A DNA stretch of 41,447 nt from Candidatus Micrarchaeota archaeon CG_4_10_14_0_2_um_filter_60_11 (GCA_002792915.1 PFPF01000034.1:1-41447); one strand, 5' to 3'; positions 30,926 through 39,966 are shown, counted from the stretch's first letter. Notes: generated by a model not told the origin, from the letters alone. Made by a program: numbers and translations.

Positions 30926-31662
30926 TTTTGTCCTTGGAGAGGGTAACCGTCACGCTGGACAGGGCGCTGCTCGCGCGAGCGGACGCCTGCGTCGACGGAA
31001 TCCGCTTCAAGAGCAGGTCGCACGCGGTTGCCGGGCTGCTGCGCAAGGCGCTCTCGGGCGAGGGCGTCTCGAAGGCACTCGTGCTTGCGGGCGGCAGGCC
31101 GAACCCGACCGTGCTTGAGGCGACGCTGACGCGCCTGAAGGCGTTCGGCGTGGGCGAGGCGGTAATCGCGCTTTCGAAAGGCGGCGAAGCCGTGGTGGCG
31201 CGGTTCAAGGACGGCGCAGGGTCCGGCTTGAAATTGGTTTACTCGTGGGACGAGGGGCGCGGCAGCGCGCTCGCGTTGCTAAAGGCTAGGCAGCTTCTGG
31301 GCGAACAGCCGTTCCTGTTGAGTTACGCGGACGTGCTTTACCCCGCGCTGGATTTGGCGGACTTGGAGCGCTTTCACGCGCTGAACGGCGGCGCGTGCAC
31401 GCTCGCTCTCGCCGGAGTTGGCGACCCGCGCAACTACGGCGTTGCGAAGCTGGAGGGCAGCCGCGTGGTCGAGTTCGCGGAAAAGCCGCGCAAGGCGGCC
31501 AGCTATCTGGTGAACGCGGGCGTGGCGGTGTGCGACCCGCGCGTCTTCTCGTTCCTGAACGAGCGGATGGCGAGCATCGAGATGGATTTGCTGCCCCTGC
31601 TGGCGCGCAAGGGCGAGCTTTACGGTTACCCCTATTCGGGAGAGTGGAAGCATACCGGCTAA
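30922..31662 (+). CDS. ribbon-helix-helix domain fused to a sugar nucleotidyltransferase
   Basis: A 246-residue fusion. Residues 1-45 (ILSLERVTVTLDRALLARADACV...FKSRSHAVAGLLRKAL) form a ribbon-helix-helix DNA-binding fold. From about 50 the chain is a nucleotidyltransferase-like Rossmann domain: KALVLAGGRPNPTVLEATLTRLKAFGVGEAVIA, PFLLSYADVLYPALDL, GVAKLEGSRVVEFAEKPRKAASYLVNAGVAV and a C-terminal SGEWKHTG. The G-G-x-G-T-R nucleotide loop is altered to GGRPNP, so catalysis is doubtful and ligand sensing is possible. It heads an operon of aldolase and a second nucleotidyltransferase, and an operator-like palindrome overlaps its start. Confidence 0.78.
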   Translation: MILSLERVTVTLDRALLARADACVDGIRFKSRSHAVAGLLRKALSGEGVSKALVLAGGRPNPTVLEATLTRLKAFGVGEAVIALSKGGEAVVARFKDGAGSGLKLVYSWDEGRGSALALLKARQLLGEQPFLLSYADVLYPALDLADLERFHALNGGACTLALAGVGDPRNYGVAKLEGSRVVEFAEKPRKAASYLVNAGVAVCDPRVFSFLNERMASIEMDLLPLLARKGELYGYPYSGEWKHTG

Positions 31663-31676
31663 ACGAGGTGTCAACC

Positions 31677-32804
31677 ATGGAAGCAATGCCTGGAGCCAAA
31701 GCGTTCAACGCGTTGAGGGATTCGGACGGTATCATACTCGCGGTCAATCCGCGCGTTTGCACGGGCGTCTTGGACGGGGTGTTCCGCGCCGCCAAGGCGA
31801 ACGACGCGGTCGTGATATTCGAATTGGCGCGCACCGAGTGCAGCCTCGACGGAGGCTACACGGGGTTGACGCCCGCCGGTTTCGCGGCGATAGTGAAGCA
31901 TGCCGCGGAAAAGGTCGGCTTCAGGGAGTGGGTGCTGCACGCGGACCACCTGACGGTCAAGAGCAAGTCCCGCATCGAGATGAACGATTTGAAGGCGCTG
32001 GTGGACGCGCAAATAGACGCGGGCTACACCTCGTTCGCGGTCGACGCGTCATTCCTTTACGCGGGCAACGCGCTTGACACGCGCGAGGCGCTGGAGGACA
32101 ACGCGGCTGCGACCGTGGAAATTTTCGAGCACGTTTCCGAGAACGCGCCCCGCGGCTTCGGCCTTGAAGTGGAAGTGGGTGAAATCGGGAAGAAGAACGG
32201 GCAGGGTCTTGTGCTTACTTCGCCGGAGGAGGCGGTCACGTTTTTGGAAATGCTCGGCGAGCGCGGCGTGCGGCCGCACCTGCTCGCGATTGCGAACGGC
32301 TCGAGTCACGGCACGCCTTACGCGCACGGCAAGCCCGTCGAACAGCTGTCGATTGACATCCCGCTGACCCGGCGCGTGGCGCAGGCGATTCGCGGCGCGG
32401 GCTTTCCCACGCGCCTCGCACAGCACGGAATCACTGGCACGCCCCTGTCGTTCATCGAGGAACAGTTCCCGCGCGGCGACATTTTGAAGGGCAACGTGGG
32501 CACAGCGTTCATGAACCTGGTCTGGGAGTCGCTGGCCGAAAAGGAGCCCGCGCTTTACAAGCGCGTTTACGACTGGACGCTCTCGACTTACGGAAAGGAA
32601 GCGAGGGACAAGGGCGCGGAAAGCGACGCCGAAGTGTTCGGAAAATACTCGAAGCACGCCATCAGGCAGTTCAAGCCTGACGTTGAAGCGCTAAAGCCCG
32701 CGAGCGTTGCGGACATCGAGGCCCGCGCCTTCGCCGTGGCGGACGCGCATTTCAAGGCGTTCCATTCGCAGGGTTCGGCGGAAAAGGCGAGGGTGTTCAA
32801 ATGA
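31677..32804 (+). CDS. class II (zinc) fructose/tagatose-bisphosphate aldolase family protein
   Basis: A 375-residue metal-dependent aldolase. The zinc and active-site pattern is present: VLHADHLT (His, Asp-His), GLEVEVGEIGKKNGQG (Glu), AIANGSSHGTPY (His) and RLAQHGITGTPLSF (His). Archaea more often use class I DhnA-type or bifunctional enzymes for this step, so a class II enzyme is notable and may come by transfer. The C-terminal 60 residues are helical. GAGGTG about 8 nt before the ATG is a good ribosome site. It overlaps the next gene by ATGA; the substrate is not certain. Confidence 0.82.
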   Translation: MEAMPGAKAFNALRDSDGIILAVNPRVCTGVLDGVFRAAKANDAVVIFELARTECSLDGGYTGLTPAGFAAIVKHAAEKVGFREWVLHADHLTVKSKSRIEMNDLKALVDAQIDAGYTSFAVDASFLYAGNALDTREALEDNAAATVEIFEHVSENAPRGFGLEVEVGEIGKKNGQGLVLTSPEEAVTFLEMLGERGVRPHLLAIANGSSHGTPYAHGKPVEQLSIDIPLTRRVAQAIRGAGFPTRLAQHGITGTPLSFIEEQFPRGDILKGNVGTAFMNLVWESLAEKEPALYKRVYDWTLSTYGKEARDKGAESDAEVFGKYSKHAIRQFKPDVEALKPASVADIEARAFAVADAHFKAFHSQGSAEKARVFK

Positions 32805-33991
32805 AGGCGGTCATACTCGCGGGCGGTTACGCCACGCGCCTCCAGCCGTTGAGTTCGCGTTTGCCAAAACTGCTGTTGCCCGTCGCGGGCAAGCCGGTTG
32901 CGGCTTACCTGTTCGAGATGCTCAAGGACGCGGGAGTAAAGGAGGCCGTAATTTCGCTGAACAGGCGGCAGGGCATCGTGCAAAGCGTTCTCGGCGGCGA
33001 ATACGGCGGCTTGAAGGTTTCCTACGTTTTCGAGGAGTCCAAGGGGGACGAGGACAAGTTGGGCGCGGTGGGCGCGATGCGCTTCGTCGCGCAACAGGCG
33101 AAAATCACGGAGGACTGCCTCATCGTGGGCAGCGACAATTTCGTCTATGGCCTAGATTTGCGCAAGATGGTCGGCGAACACAAGAAGCGCAAACCGCACG
33201 CCACGATTGCGCTGTTCGATTTGGTGGACAAGGCGGACGTCGAGCACTTCGGCGTGGCGCTGCTGGAGGGCAGGCGCATCGCGCGCTTCCAGGAAAAGCC
33301 GCGCGTGGAGGAAGCGATAAGCAAGCTTGCGAGCACGGCGGTTTACCACGTTTCCTCGTCTTTCTTAAAGAACCTGGACAAGTTCGTCGCGGAACGCAAG
33401 GCGCAAGGCAAGAAAGCCGATAGGCTGGGCGACTTGTGGGAGTACCTAGTCAAGGACGAAGTGTTGGAGGGCTTCGCGTTCCAAGGCGTCTGGGGCGACA
33501 TCGGCAGCCCCGAAACGTACATCGAGACCAACAAGTTGGCGATGAACTTCCTTACTTCCGGTGTGATTGACAAGCAAGGCGGCGCTTTCTTCGCGGGCAA
33601 CCAGTTGCACGTGGCGGCAACCGCGCAAATCGGCGCGGGCGCGGTAATCAGGGGTCCCGCAATCCTAGAGGACGGCGTGCGCGTCGGCAAGGATGCGGTC
33701 ATCGGGCCCTATACCCACCTGATGAAGGCCAGCGCGGTCGGCGACAATGCCGCGGTTTCGGGCAGCATCGTTTTCGAGGGCGCGGTAATCGGCGGAAAAT
33801 GCCAAGTCCGCGATTCCATAATCGACCGCAACGCGATTCTCGCGGAGAATTGCCGCGTGGACGACTACTCGCTAATCGGCGAGGAGTGCGCGCTCGGCGA
33901 GGGGTGCCGCGTTTTCAGCCGCACGCGCCTGTGGCCGCGGCTCCAAATCGACCGCGAGGCGGTAGTCGAGGGAACGGTCAGGACGCGTTAA
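32801..33991 (+). CDS. sugar-1-phosphate nucleotidyltransferase with left-handed beta-helix
   Basis: A 396-residue NDP-sugar pyrophosphorylase. The signature AVILAGGYATRLQPLSSRLPKLLLPVAGKP is intact, with VGSDNFVYGLDL, GVALLEGRRIARFQEKPR and GVWGDIGSPETYIETNK completing the catalytic domain (about 1-245). The rest is a hexapeptide-repeat beta-helix (IGAGAVIRGPAILEDGVRVGKDAVIG..., VIGGKCQVRDSIIDRNA). The type is near GDP-mannose or glucose-1-phosphate enzymes. Last gene of the operon, translationally coupled to the aldolase; it supplies donors for glycosyltransferases. Confidence 0.88.
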   Translation: MKAVILAGGYATRLQPLSSRLPKLLLPVAGKPVAAYLFEMLKDAGVKEAVISLNRRQGIVQSVLGGEYGGLKVSYVFEESKGDEDKLGAVGAMRFVAQQAKITEDCLIVGSDNFVYGLDLRKMVGEHKKRKPHATIALFDLVDKADVEHFGVALLEGRRIARFQEKPRVEEAISKLASTAVYHVSSSFLKNLDKFVAERKAQGKKADRLGDLWEYLVKDEVLEGFAFQGVWGDIGSPETYIETNKLAMNFLTSGVIDKQGGAFFAGNQLHVAATAQIGAGAVIRGPAILEDGVRVGKDAVIGPYTHLMKASAVGDNAAVSGSIVFEGAVIGGKCQVRDSIIDRNAILAENCRVDDYSLIGEECALGEGCRVFSRTRLWPRLQIDREAVVEGTVRTR

Positions 33992-33997
33992 GGAAAT

Positions 33998-36760
33998 TCA
34001 CGCGAACAAGAGCGCGGGCTTGAATGGAAGCGCGCGCTTGGCCTTGTCTTCCTCGGCTTCCTCTTCCGCGACGACTTCCACTTTCACGCCCAGCTGGCTG
34101 CCGATGAATTCCGCCGCCGCCTCGATGGCGTCCAGCTCTTCCTCGCCCGCCAGCGTTTCCGCGCGCAGGCTGGCGGAGTTCTTCGCGAGGGCGTTCACGT
34201 AGGCGACCGCGTCCTTGCCTTTCTTGCGGACTTCCGGCGATTCCATCGCCTTCTTGATTAGTTCGCCGGGGTTGCGCGTCTCGCGCGCCTTGGCGTAAAC
34301 GCCGCGCTTCCATTCCGCGGCAATGAAGACGCGCAGCGATTCCGGCTTCTCCTTCACCATTGAAAGTATTTTTTCGCCGTCCTCGATTACCGCCTTCACC
34401 AGCTCTTCGCCCAGCTCCGCTTCGCGGTTTTCCTTGGCTTCGTCCGCGATTGGGAACGCGGCGTTGCAGCAGAACCCTTCGCCTTCCAGCGACTCCCACG
34501 CCTCTTCCGCCGCGTGCGGGGCGAACGGGGAAAGCATCCTGCAGACGGCTGAAACGGTGGCCTTGAATCCCGGACCGCGCTCGCGCTTGCGGCGGCCGTA
34601 CCACTTCAAGTCGTTGAGCGGCTCGAAGAAGCCCTGTTGGAGCGCGGTGCGGAACTTGGTTTTTTCGAACGCTTCGCGCGACTCGGCCACGTGCTTTTGC
34701 AGGCGGGATTCAATCCAGTCGTCAAGCGCGTCGCGCGGAGCTTCACAGTCCATTTCCGCGGAATTCAGGAACTTCGCAATCCACTGCTGCAGGGACAGCG
34801 CGTTCTCGCGGCGCCAGTCGGGCTCCGAGAGGCCTTCCGCGGAGTACATCAGGTTGCAGCGCGTCACGTCCGCGCCGTACTCTCCCGCGAGCTGGCTGAT
34901 GGTCAAGAAATTGCCTTTGCTCTTGCTCATTTTCTCGCCTTCCACGAGGAGCATTCCGTTCACGCCGATTCCCGCGGGCCACTTGTTTTCCGGAAGGAGC
35001 GCGGTGTGGTGGAACAGGTAGAATGTCAGGTGATTGGGCACTAGTTCGTCAGCCGAGTTGCGGAAGTCGCAGGGATACCAATAGTCGAACTCGCGTTTTG
35101 CCTCGTCCAGTATTTTCGCGTCCAGATGCTTCGCCGCTTCCGCCTTTTTTTCGCCGGTGAAAATGTAATCGAAAACTTCCGGCGCGAGCTGTTCGGGCTT
35201 TATTTTGCGTTCGTGCAGCACTCCCGCAATCGTGTAGAACGCGGGATAAAGCGTCGAATCCGACAGGGTTTCGACAATCCAGTCCTTGTCCCACGGCAAA
35301 TTAGTGCCCAGCCCGCTTCTCCGCGCGCACGCCTTGTCCTGCAGCCATTCGATGGTGTTCTCGAACGCCACGCGGATTTCCTCGGGATACAGCTTTAGTT
35401 TTGCGAGGCACTTGCGGACTTTCTGCTTCCACTTCTCGTCCGAGTACTTGAGGAACCACTGGTCCTTGAGTATTTTGACCAAGCACCTGTTGCCGCAGCG
35501 GCACTCGACTTCCTCATCCGTCTCGAACATGGCGTCCGCGACGCCCTTCTTCCTGAAGTCCGCCTTGAGCCTGTCCTTGCACTGGCTGACCTTGAGGCCC
35601 GCGTACTCGCCGCACGCCGCGTTCAGCACGCCTTCGTGGAACTCCTTCTTGTAAACCTCGTGCGTCGCCTCTTCCGCGCGCGGGTCGTTCTGGTTTTTCA
35701 CCCCGAAGCGGTTGCACGCCTCGATTGCCGGATTTTCTCCATAGCCGGGCGTGCGGATGATTGAGATGGGCGCGATTTTCGAGCCCGCGTCCTCGAGCGC
35801 CAGGTAGTCGAGGGGGGCGTGCGAAGGCACGCTCATCACTATTCCCGTGGCGTTGCCCTCGTCAACGAAGACCGCGGAGAGAATCGGAATATTCCTGCCC
35901 GTTATTGGCGCCTTGCATTCCTTGCCGATTATTTCCGCGCCCTTGAATTCGCGCTTGATTTTCACTTCGCGGAGTTGTTCCGCCAGCTTGGCGGCCGCGG
36001 CTTTGGAGAGAATCCAGTCCTCGCCGTCCACGCTCGCCTCCACGAGGCTGCTTTCAGGGTTGACCCAGACGTTCGTCACGCCGTACACCGTTTCCGGGCG
36101 GAGCGTGCCGCAGACGATTTTCTTTCCGTCCAAATCGAATTTTATGAGGATGAACTCCTCGGGGCTCGCGCCCTCGCCTTTCAGGCGGTCGTGGTCGCCG
36201 GTCGGGGACTTGCAGGATGTGCAGTAAATCACGGGGTGCGTGCCCTTGACCACGAAGCCCATCTCCTTGAGGCGCAGGTACTGCCACTCGATGAACTTCT
36301 TGTAATCCGGGTCAATCGTCACGAACGAGCGGCGCCAATCCACGGCGAATCCCATGGCCTTGGCGGACTCTATCGTGCGCGCCTTGTAATAACCCACGAT
36401 GTGCCGTGGGTCTTCGAACCGGCTTATTTCCGAGTCGGGGACCCCGCTCTCGCGCAGCACGTGAAGCTGCTTCGCATCCTTGTTCTTGACGCGCTTGGCC
36501 ATTCCCACGATGGGCTCTCCCGTCGCGTGGAAGGCGAACGGGAACAACACGTTCTTCCCGTTCATGCGCTGGTAGCGGCTGAACACGTCCACGCGCGTCG
36601 CCGTGTACGCGTGCCCCAAGTGCAGGGGCCCGTTCAGGTAAGGGTACGGAAAAGTGGCGAAGAACTTGCTTCGCCCGTCCGGGTTAGACTCGTAGGCGCG
36701 CGCCTCGTTCCAAGCCGCCTGCCATTTTGCCTCGATTCCAGCGAAATCTTCAGACAACAT
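33998..36760 (-). CDS. leuS: leucyl-tRNA synthetase, archaeal type
   Basis: Class I synthetase of 920 residues charging tRNA-Leu. HIGH motif is PLHLGHAYT (about 45-53). The CP1 editing region carries TLRPETVYGVTNVWVNP and a zinc-type CTSCKSPTGDHD. The KMSKS motif is EKMSKSKGN (about 609). An additional CRCGNRC lies before the second half of the CP1 region. The C-terminal anticodon-binding and extension domain is archaeal/eukaryotic in type. GGTGGT precedes the ATG by 2-8 nt. The substrate genes include the unusual tRNA-Leu sequences at 21.3 and 22.2 kb. Convergent with the nucleotidyltransferase, 6 nt apart. Confidence 0.95.
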   Translation of the reverse strand: MLSEDFAGIEAKWQAAWNEARAYESNPDGRSKFFATFPYPYLNGPLHLGHAYTATRVDVFSRYQRMNGKNVLFPFAFHATGEPIVGMAKRVKNKDAKQLHVLRESGVPDSEISRFEDPRHIVGYYKARTIESAKAMGFAVDWRRSFVTIDPDYKKFIEWQYLRLKEMGFVVKGTHPVIYCTSCKSPTGDHDRLKGEGASPEEFILIKFDLDGKKIVCGTLRPETVYGVTNVWVNPESSLVEASVDGEDWILSKAAAAKLAEQLREVKIKREFKGAEIIGKECKAPITGRNIPILSAVFVDEGNATGIVMSVPSHAPLDYLALEDAGSKIAPISIIRTPGYGENPAIEACNRFGVKNQNDPRAEEATHEVYKKEFHEGVLNAACGEYAGLKVSQCKDRLKADFRKKGVADAMFETDEEVECRCGNRCLVKILKDQWFLKYSDEKWKQKVRKCLAKLKLYPEEIRVAFENTIEWLQDKACARRSGLGTNLPWDKDWIVETLSDSTLYPAFYTIAGVLHERKIKPEQLAPEVFDYIFTGEKKAEAAKHLDAKILDEAKREFDYWYPCDFRNSADELVPNHLTFYLFHHTALLPENKWPAGIGVNGMLLVEGEKMSKSKGNFLTISQLAGEYGADVTRCNLMYSAEGLSEPDWRRENALSLQQWIAKFLNSAEMDCEAPRDALDDWIESRLQKHVAESREAFEKTKFRTALQQGFFEPLNDLKWYGRRKRERGPGFKATVSAVCRMLSPFAPHAAEEAWESLEGEGFCCNAAFPIADEAKENREAELGEELVKAVIEDGEKILSMVKEKPESLRVFIAAEWKRGVYAKARETRNPGELIKKAMESPEVRKKGKDAVAYVNALAKNSASLRAETLAGEEELDAIEAAAEFIGSQLGVKVEVVAEEEAEEDKAKRALPFKPALLFA

Positions 36761-36925
36761 TAACCACCGATTACTTGCCCAATGCTATGTTGCAGCCGTT
36801 TTTTAGGGGTTTTGGGCAACCGCTTTATTAGTTTGCTTCGCCGTCGGCCGTTGAAGTAAACGCCAACTTAATAAATATGCCCGCGCCTCAATAATTCACC
36901 TGTTTTTAGGGGGGGTTGAATTATC

Positions 36926-38029
36926 ATGGAAGAACAACACGGTTCAGGCGAGCAGCACGCTCACCAACACGAATACCACGAGCAAAAGAAGGGACCGCTC
37001 GAAAAAATCCCGCTGCCCTTGCTGATTGCCGGCGTGGGAGTGCTTTGCCTCATAGCGGGCTACGCCCTCGCGGCGTTCGCAATGACGCCGGCCCAGCCGG
37101 CGCAGCCGACGGCAACCCCGACCGCGACCGCGGCAGAGTTGGCGGCAATCGAGAACAAGGCTTCCGTTTACCTGACCAGCATGGTCGCGCTGCAGGCCGG
37201 TTCGGAAGGCATCACCGTCGAGGCGACGAACGCGTCGGAATACAAGGGCATTTACGCCATGGACATCGCCGTGATGGACGGCGCCCAGGTCCTGCAAACC
37301 GGAAAAGTTTACGTTTCCAGGGACGGCTCCACGCTCATAATCGGCAACGAGTTCGACTTGGAAACGCCGCTGCCTTCGCCTTCGCCCGTGCCTTCGCCTT
37401 CACCCATACCCAAGGTCGCTAAGCCCGACGCGCAAGTCTTCGTGATGAGCTTCTGCCCGTACGGCGTCCAGGCCGAACAGGGATTGAGCCCGGTCGCGCG
37501 CATCCTGGGAGCCAACATGACCATCGAGCCGCACTTCATCATTTACGATTCGGGCTTCTGCAGCACCTACGGCATGAGCCTGGAGCAGTGCTGCTTCGCC
37601 AACACGACGCTTTGCTCGCTGCACGGCGTCAAGGAGGCGGACGAGGACGCCCGCCAGTTGTGCATCCTGCGCGACTACAACAAGACCGCGTGGTGGGACT
37701 ACGTGGACTACGTGAACGCGAACTGCACCCTCGGCACGATAGAAACCTGCTGGATGCAGGCGGCGAACGCGACGAAGCTCAACGCTACCGCGATAGCGTC
37801 TTGCGCGGCGGCGGACGGCGCCAAGCTGCTCGAATCCGAGAAGACGCTCGGCGACTCGCTCGGGATAAGCAGCTCGCCCACCATCCTGCTGAACGGCATG
37901 GATTACGCGGGCGGCAGCAGCCCCGAGGGCTTCAAGAACGAGTTCTGCAACGCGTTCATCGACCCGCCGGCCGCGTGCAGCCTCACGCTCTCCGAAGCCG
38001 AAGCCTCGGCAAGCGGCTCGTGCGGATAA
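36926..38029 (+). CDS. membrane-anchored thioredoxin-fold protein
   Basis: A 367-residue protein with a His-rich cytoplasmic N-terminus (EEQHGSGEQHAHQHEYHEQ), one helix (about 29-52, PLLIAGVGVLCLIAGYALAAFAM) and an exterior part. A first small domain is followed by a Pro/Ser linker (PSPSPVPSPSPIPK), then a thioredoxin-like domain with VFVMSFCPYGVQAEQG (Cys177) and many more cysteines (CSTYGMSLEQCC, CTLGTIETCW). SSSPTILLNG supplies the cis-Pro loop. The redox motif is CPYG rather than CxxC, so it resembles GILT/DsbA-like relatives. GGGGGG precedes the ATG. Probably extracytoplasmic disulfide handling. Confidence 0.78.
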   Translation: MEEQHGSGEQHAHQHEYHEQKKGPLEKIPLPLLIAGVGVLCLIAGYALAAFAMTPAQPAQPTATPTATAAELAAIENKASVYLTSMVALQAGSEGITVEATNASEYKGIYAMDIAVMDGAQVLQTGKVYVSRDGSTLIIGNEFDLETPLPSPSPVPSPSPIPKVAKPDAQVFVMSFCPYGVQAEQGLSPVARILGANMTIEPHFIIYDSGFCSTYGMSLEQCCFANTTLCSLHGVKEADEDARQLCILRDYNKTAWWDYVDYVNANCTLGTIETCWMQAANATKLNATAIASCAAADGAKLLESEKTLGDSLGISSSPTILLNGMDYAGGSSPEGFKNEFCNAFIDPPAACSLTLSEAEASASGSCG

Positions 38030-38117
38030 GCGGCCAGTTTTTTTCTTTTCTTTCTAATTTTTTTATTTGAATAATTAGCTTCAGCTGTAAACAAGAAAAC
38101 TTTTTTATAATTTGGAA

Positions 38118-38255
38118 CGCGGGGGCCGAGATTTGAACTCGGAAGAGCCGAAGCTCACTAGATCTCTCTTGCTTCTTTTCTAGTTGAGGTCTTTTCTTCC
38201 GCGAAGAAAAGAAGTCATTCGAGTCTAGCGCGATACCGGATTCTGCCACCCCCGC
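38118..38255 (-). tRNA. tRNA-Ser(CGA) with anticodon-loop intron
   Basis: On the minus strand: acceptor GCGGGGG/CCCCCGC, D-arm GCAGAATCCGGTATCGC, anticodon stem CTAGA/TCTAG with spliced loop CTCGAAA (anticodon CGA), long variable arm closed by GAGC-TTCG-GCTC, T-arm CCGAG-TTCAAAT-CTCGG and discriminator G, typical of serine tRNA. One D-stem pair (A-C) is a mismatch. The 54-nt intron sits at the standard 37/38 position. Confidence 0.88.
38164..38217 (-). other. 54-nt intron of tRNA-Ser(CGA)
   Basis: The insertion follows A37 and precedes A38. A relaxed BHB is possible: CTC of the loop pairs with GAG near the intron end, with bulges AAT and AGA at the two sites. The intron holds a perfect 9-bp hairpin CTTTTCTTC-GCG-GAAGAAAAG. 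Confidence 0.75.
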
Positions 38256-38303
38256 GCGAGTATTAGTAATGGGCGGTTGGCGAATTATTATTGTTTCGCT
38301 TTT

Positions 38304-39005
38304 TCAGCGCCTGAAGCCGCCGCGCCCCTCGCGGCGCGGGCCGCGGCTGAAACCGTTGCTCCCCCCGCCGCGTTCGCTCCTGCCGCGGAAGCCGCCGCCT
38401 TCCCTGCCGCGCCCGCCGTCGCGGCCCCTGAAGCCGCCTTCGCGCCTTCCGCCGCCTCCGCGTTCCTCGCGTTGTTCGGGCCTGCCCGCCCACTTGCGGC
38501 GTTCCCTGCCCTTGCATTTCGGGCAGACGCCTTCCTGCGACAATTCGGTGCGGTCGCGGCTGCAGAACGCGCGGATGACGCCCAAGTCGTCGTCGACAAT
38601 CGTCAGGTAAGTGCCCAGCTCCTTTACCTCCTTGACGCGGGCCTTGATGAAGTCGCCGATTTTGAAGTAGTCGCGGAACTCGCGGGCGTAATTGTGGCTG
38701 ACTTCCGAGATGCGGATGTAGCAGAACGTGCGGTTGGCGGCGTGGCTCGCGTCGGCGGGCTGGAAGCGGACGAGCGCGATCTGCTCGTAAATGTCCGCGA
38801 TTATTCCGTAGACCGGGTCGCCCGTCTTGATGCCGCGCACGCTCCTGCCTTTCTTGGCGACGGAAACGCTGCGCTTGGCGGCGTCCTCGCGCTGCTCGCC
38901 GACCATGGCCGCGTAAACGCGCCCGTCCTCGTTGTAAGTGTTTTCATCCCCCGCGAGCTCTTCCTCGTAAGCGAGTTGCGTCCCGGGGTAAACCAGTTTA
39001 GCCAA
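38304..39005 (-). CDS. csl4: exosome cap subunit Csl4 with RGG-rich tail
   Basis: A 233-residue RNA-binding cap protein of the archaeal exosome. The N-terminal domain is VYPGTQLAYEEELAGDENTYNEDGRVYAAMVG. An S1 domain follows (KTGDPVYGIIADIYEQIALVRF...IRISEVSHNYAREFRDYFKIGDFIKARV), then a zinc-ribbon-like end (AFCSRDRTELSQEGVCPKCKGRERRKW). The usual second Cys of the first knuckle is Asp here (CSRD), leaving three cysteines. Residues about 180-233 form an added Gly/Arg-rich tail (repeats such as GGFRGRDGGRGREGGG), not usual for Csl4. GTTAATTA about 28 nt upstream is a plausible TATA element. Confidence 0.92.
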   Translation of the reverse strand: MAKLVYPGTQLAYEEELAGDENTYNEDGRVYAAMVGEQREDAAKRSVSVAKKGRSVRGIKTGDPVYGIIADIYEQIALVRFQPADASHAANRTFCYIRISEVSHNYAREFRDYFKIGDFIKARVKEVKELGTYLTIVDDDLGVIRAFCSRDRTELSQEGVCPKCKGRERRKWAGRPEQREERGGGGRREGGFRGRDGGRGREGGGFRGRSERGGGSNGFSRGPRREGRGGFRR

Positions 39006-39114
39006 TGTATATCCGCCTCACAATCAGCGTTAATTACTTGCCCTTTCGGGTTTTTATTCCCCTTGTTTTTTCGGCTACCGTTGCTTTTTATTCCACGCCA
39101 GCCGAATTAAGTCC

Positions 39115-39966
39115 ATGGTCTTGGAGTCGGTGGTGGATCCGGCGACTGCGCGCAGCAACCCGCTCAAGATCGTCGCGTTGAGCTTCATTTTCGTCACGCT
39201 CGCGGTCTTCGCCACGCTTTTCCTGAACACCCGCGAGTCCAGCATCCTGCTAGTGCTCTTCGTCGTCCTGCCTTCGGTGCCGTTCCTGCTCAAGCTGTTC
39301 AGCTTCGAGGAAGAGGATTTCGAGGCCAAGCCCGCGCGCGTTGCGGGAAGCAGGACCATCGCGCGCCACCTGCCCACCATAGTCGTCCTGCTCGCATACT
39401 TCGCGGGCATCACCGCCGCGTTCACTTTCTGGTACTTGTGGCTTCCCGCCGCGGATTCGGGCAGGCTGTTCGCCACGCAGGTCACCGAGCTGGAGAGCGT
39501 GCGCGCCAACTTCCAGGGAATGCTGGTGGACGCGCCGGCGGCGTTCAACCTGTCTGCGTTCGAGGTGCTTTTCTTCCACAACCTGCAGGTCCTGCTCATA
39601 GTCGTCGCGCTTTCCCTGTTGTACGGCGCGGGTGCCGTGTTCGTGCTCGTGTGGAACGCTTCCGTAATCGCGGTCTTCCTGGGGTCCATAGTCCAGATCG
39701 CCGTGCTGCACGACCCCGCCGGAGGGGTGCTTTCGGGCCTGGGCTACGGCGTGCTTGGAATCCTGCCGCACGGCTTTTTCGAGTTGCTCGCCTACCTGAC
39801 GACCGCGCTGTCGGGCGGCATATTGAGCCAGGCGATAGTCAAGCGCATTTACTCCAAGCCCGTGTTCACGCAGATTTTTTACGACGCGATGAAATTGTTC
39901 GCGTGGGCGATAGTGTTCCTCGCCGTCGGCGCCCTCATCGAGTCCACGGGCATTCCGCCCGCCTGA
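39115..39966 (+). CDS. SpoIIM/DUF95 family membrane protein
   Basis: A 283-residue multi-helix membrane protein. LSAFEVLFFHNLQVLLIVVALSLLYGAGAVFVLVWNASVIAVFLG and GYGVLGILPHGFFELLAYLTTALSGGI are typical of the SpoIIM/DUF95 family, which is widespread in archaea with unknown function. Two helices near the N-terminus, a charged loop (FEEEDFEAKPARVAG) and four or more helices after it. CTTTTTATT 28 nt before the ATG suggests leaderless expression; divergent from csl4. Confidence 0.87.
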   Translation: MVLESVVDPATARSNPLKIVALSFIFVTLAVFATLFLNTRESSILLVLFVVLPSVPFLLKLFSFEEEDFEAKPARVAGSRTIARHLPTIVVLLAYFAGITAAFTFWYLWLPAADSGRLFATQVTELESVRANFQGMLVDAPAAFNLSAFEVLFFHNLQVLLIVVALSLLYGAGAVFVLVWNASVIAVFLGSIVQIAVLHDPAGGVLSGLGYGVLGILPHGFFELLAYLTTALSGGILSQAIVKRIYSKPVFTQIFYDAMKLFAWAIVFLAVGALIESTGIPPA

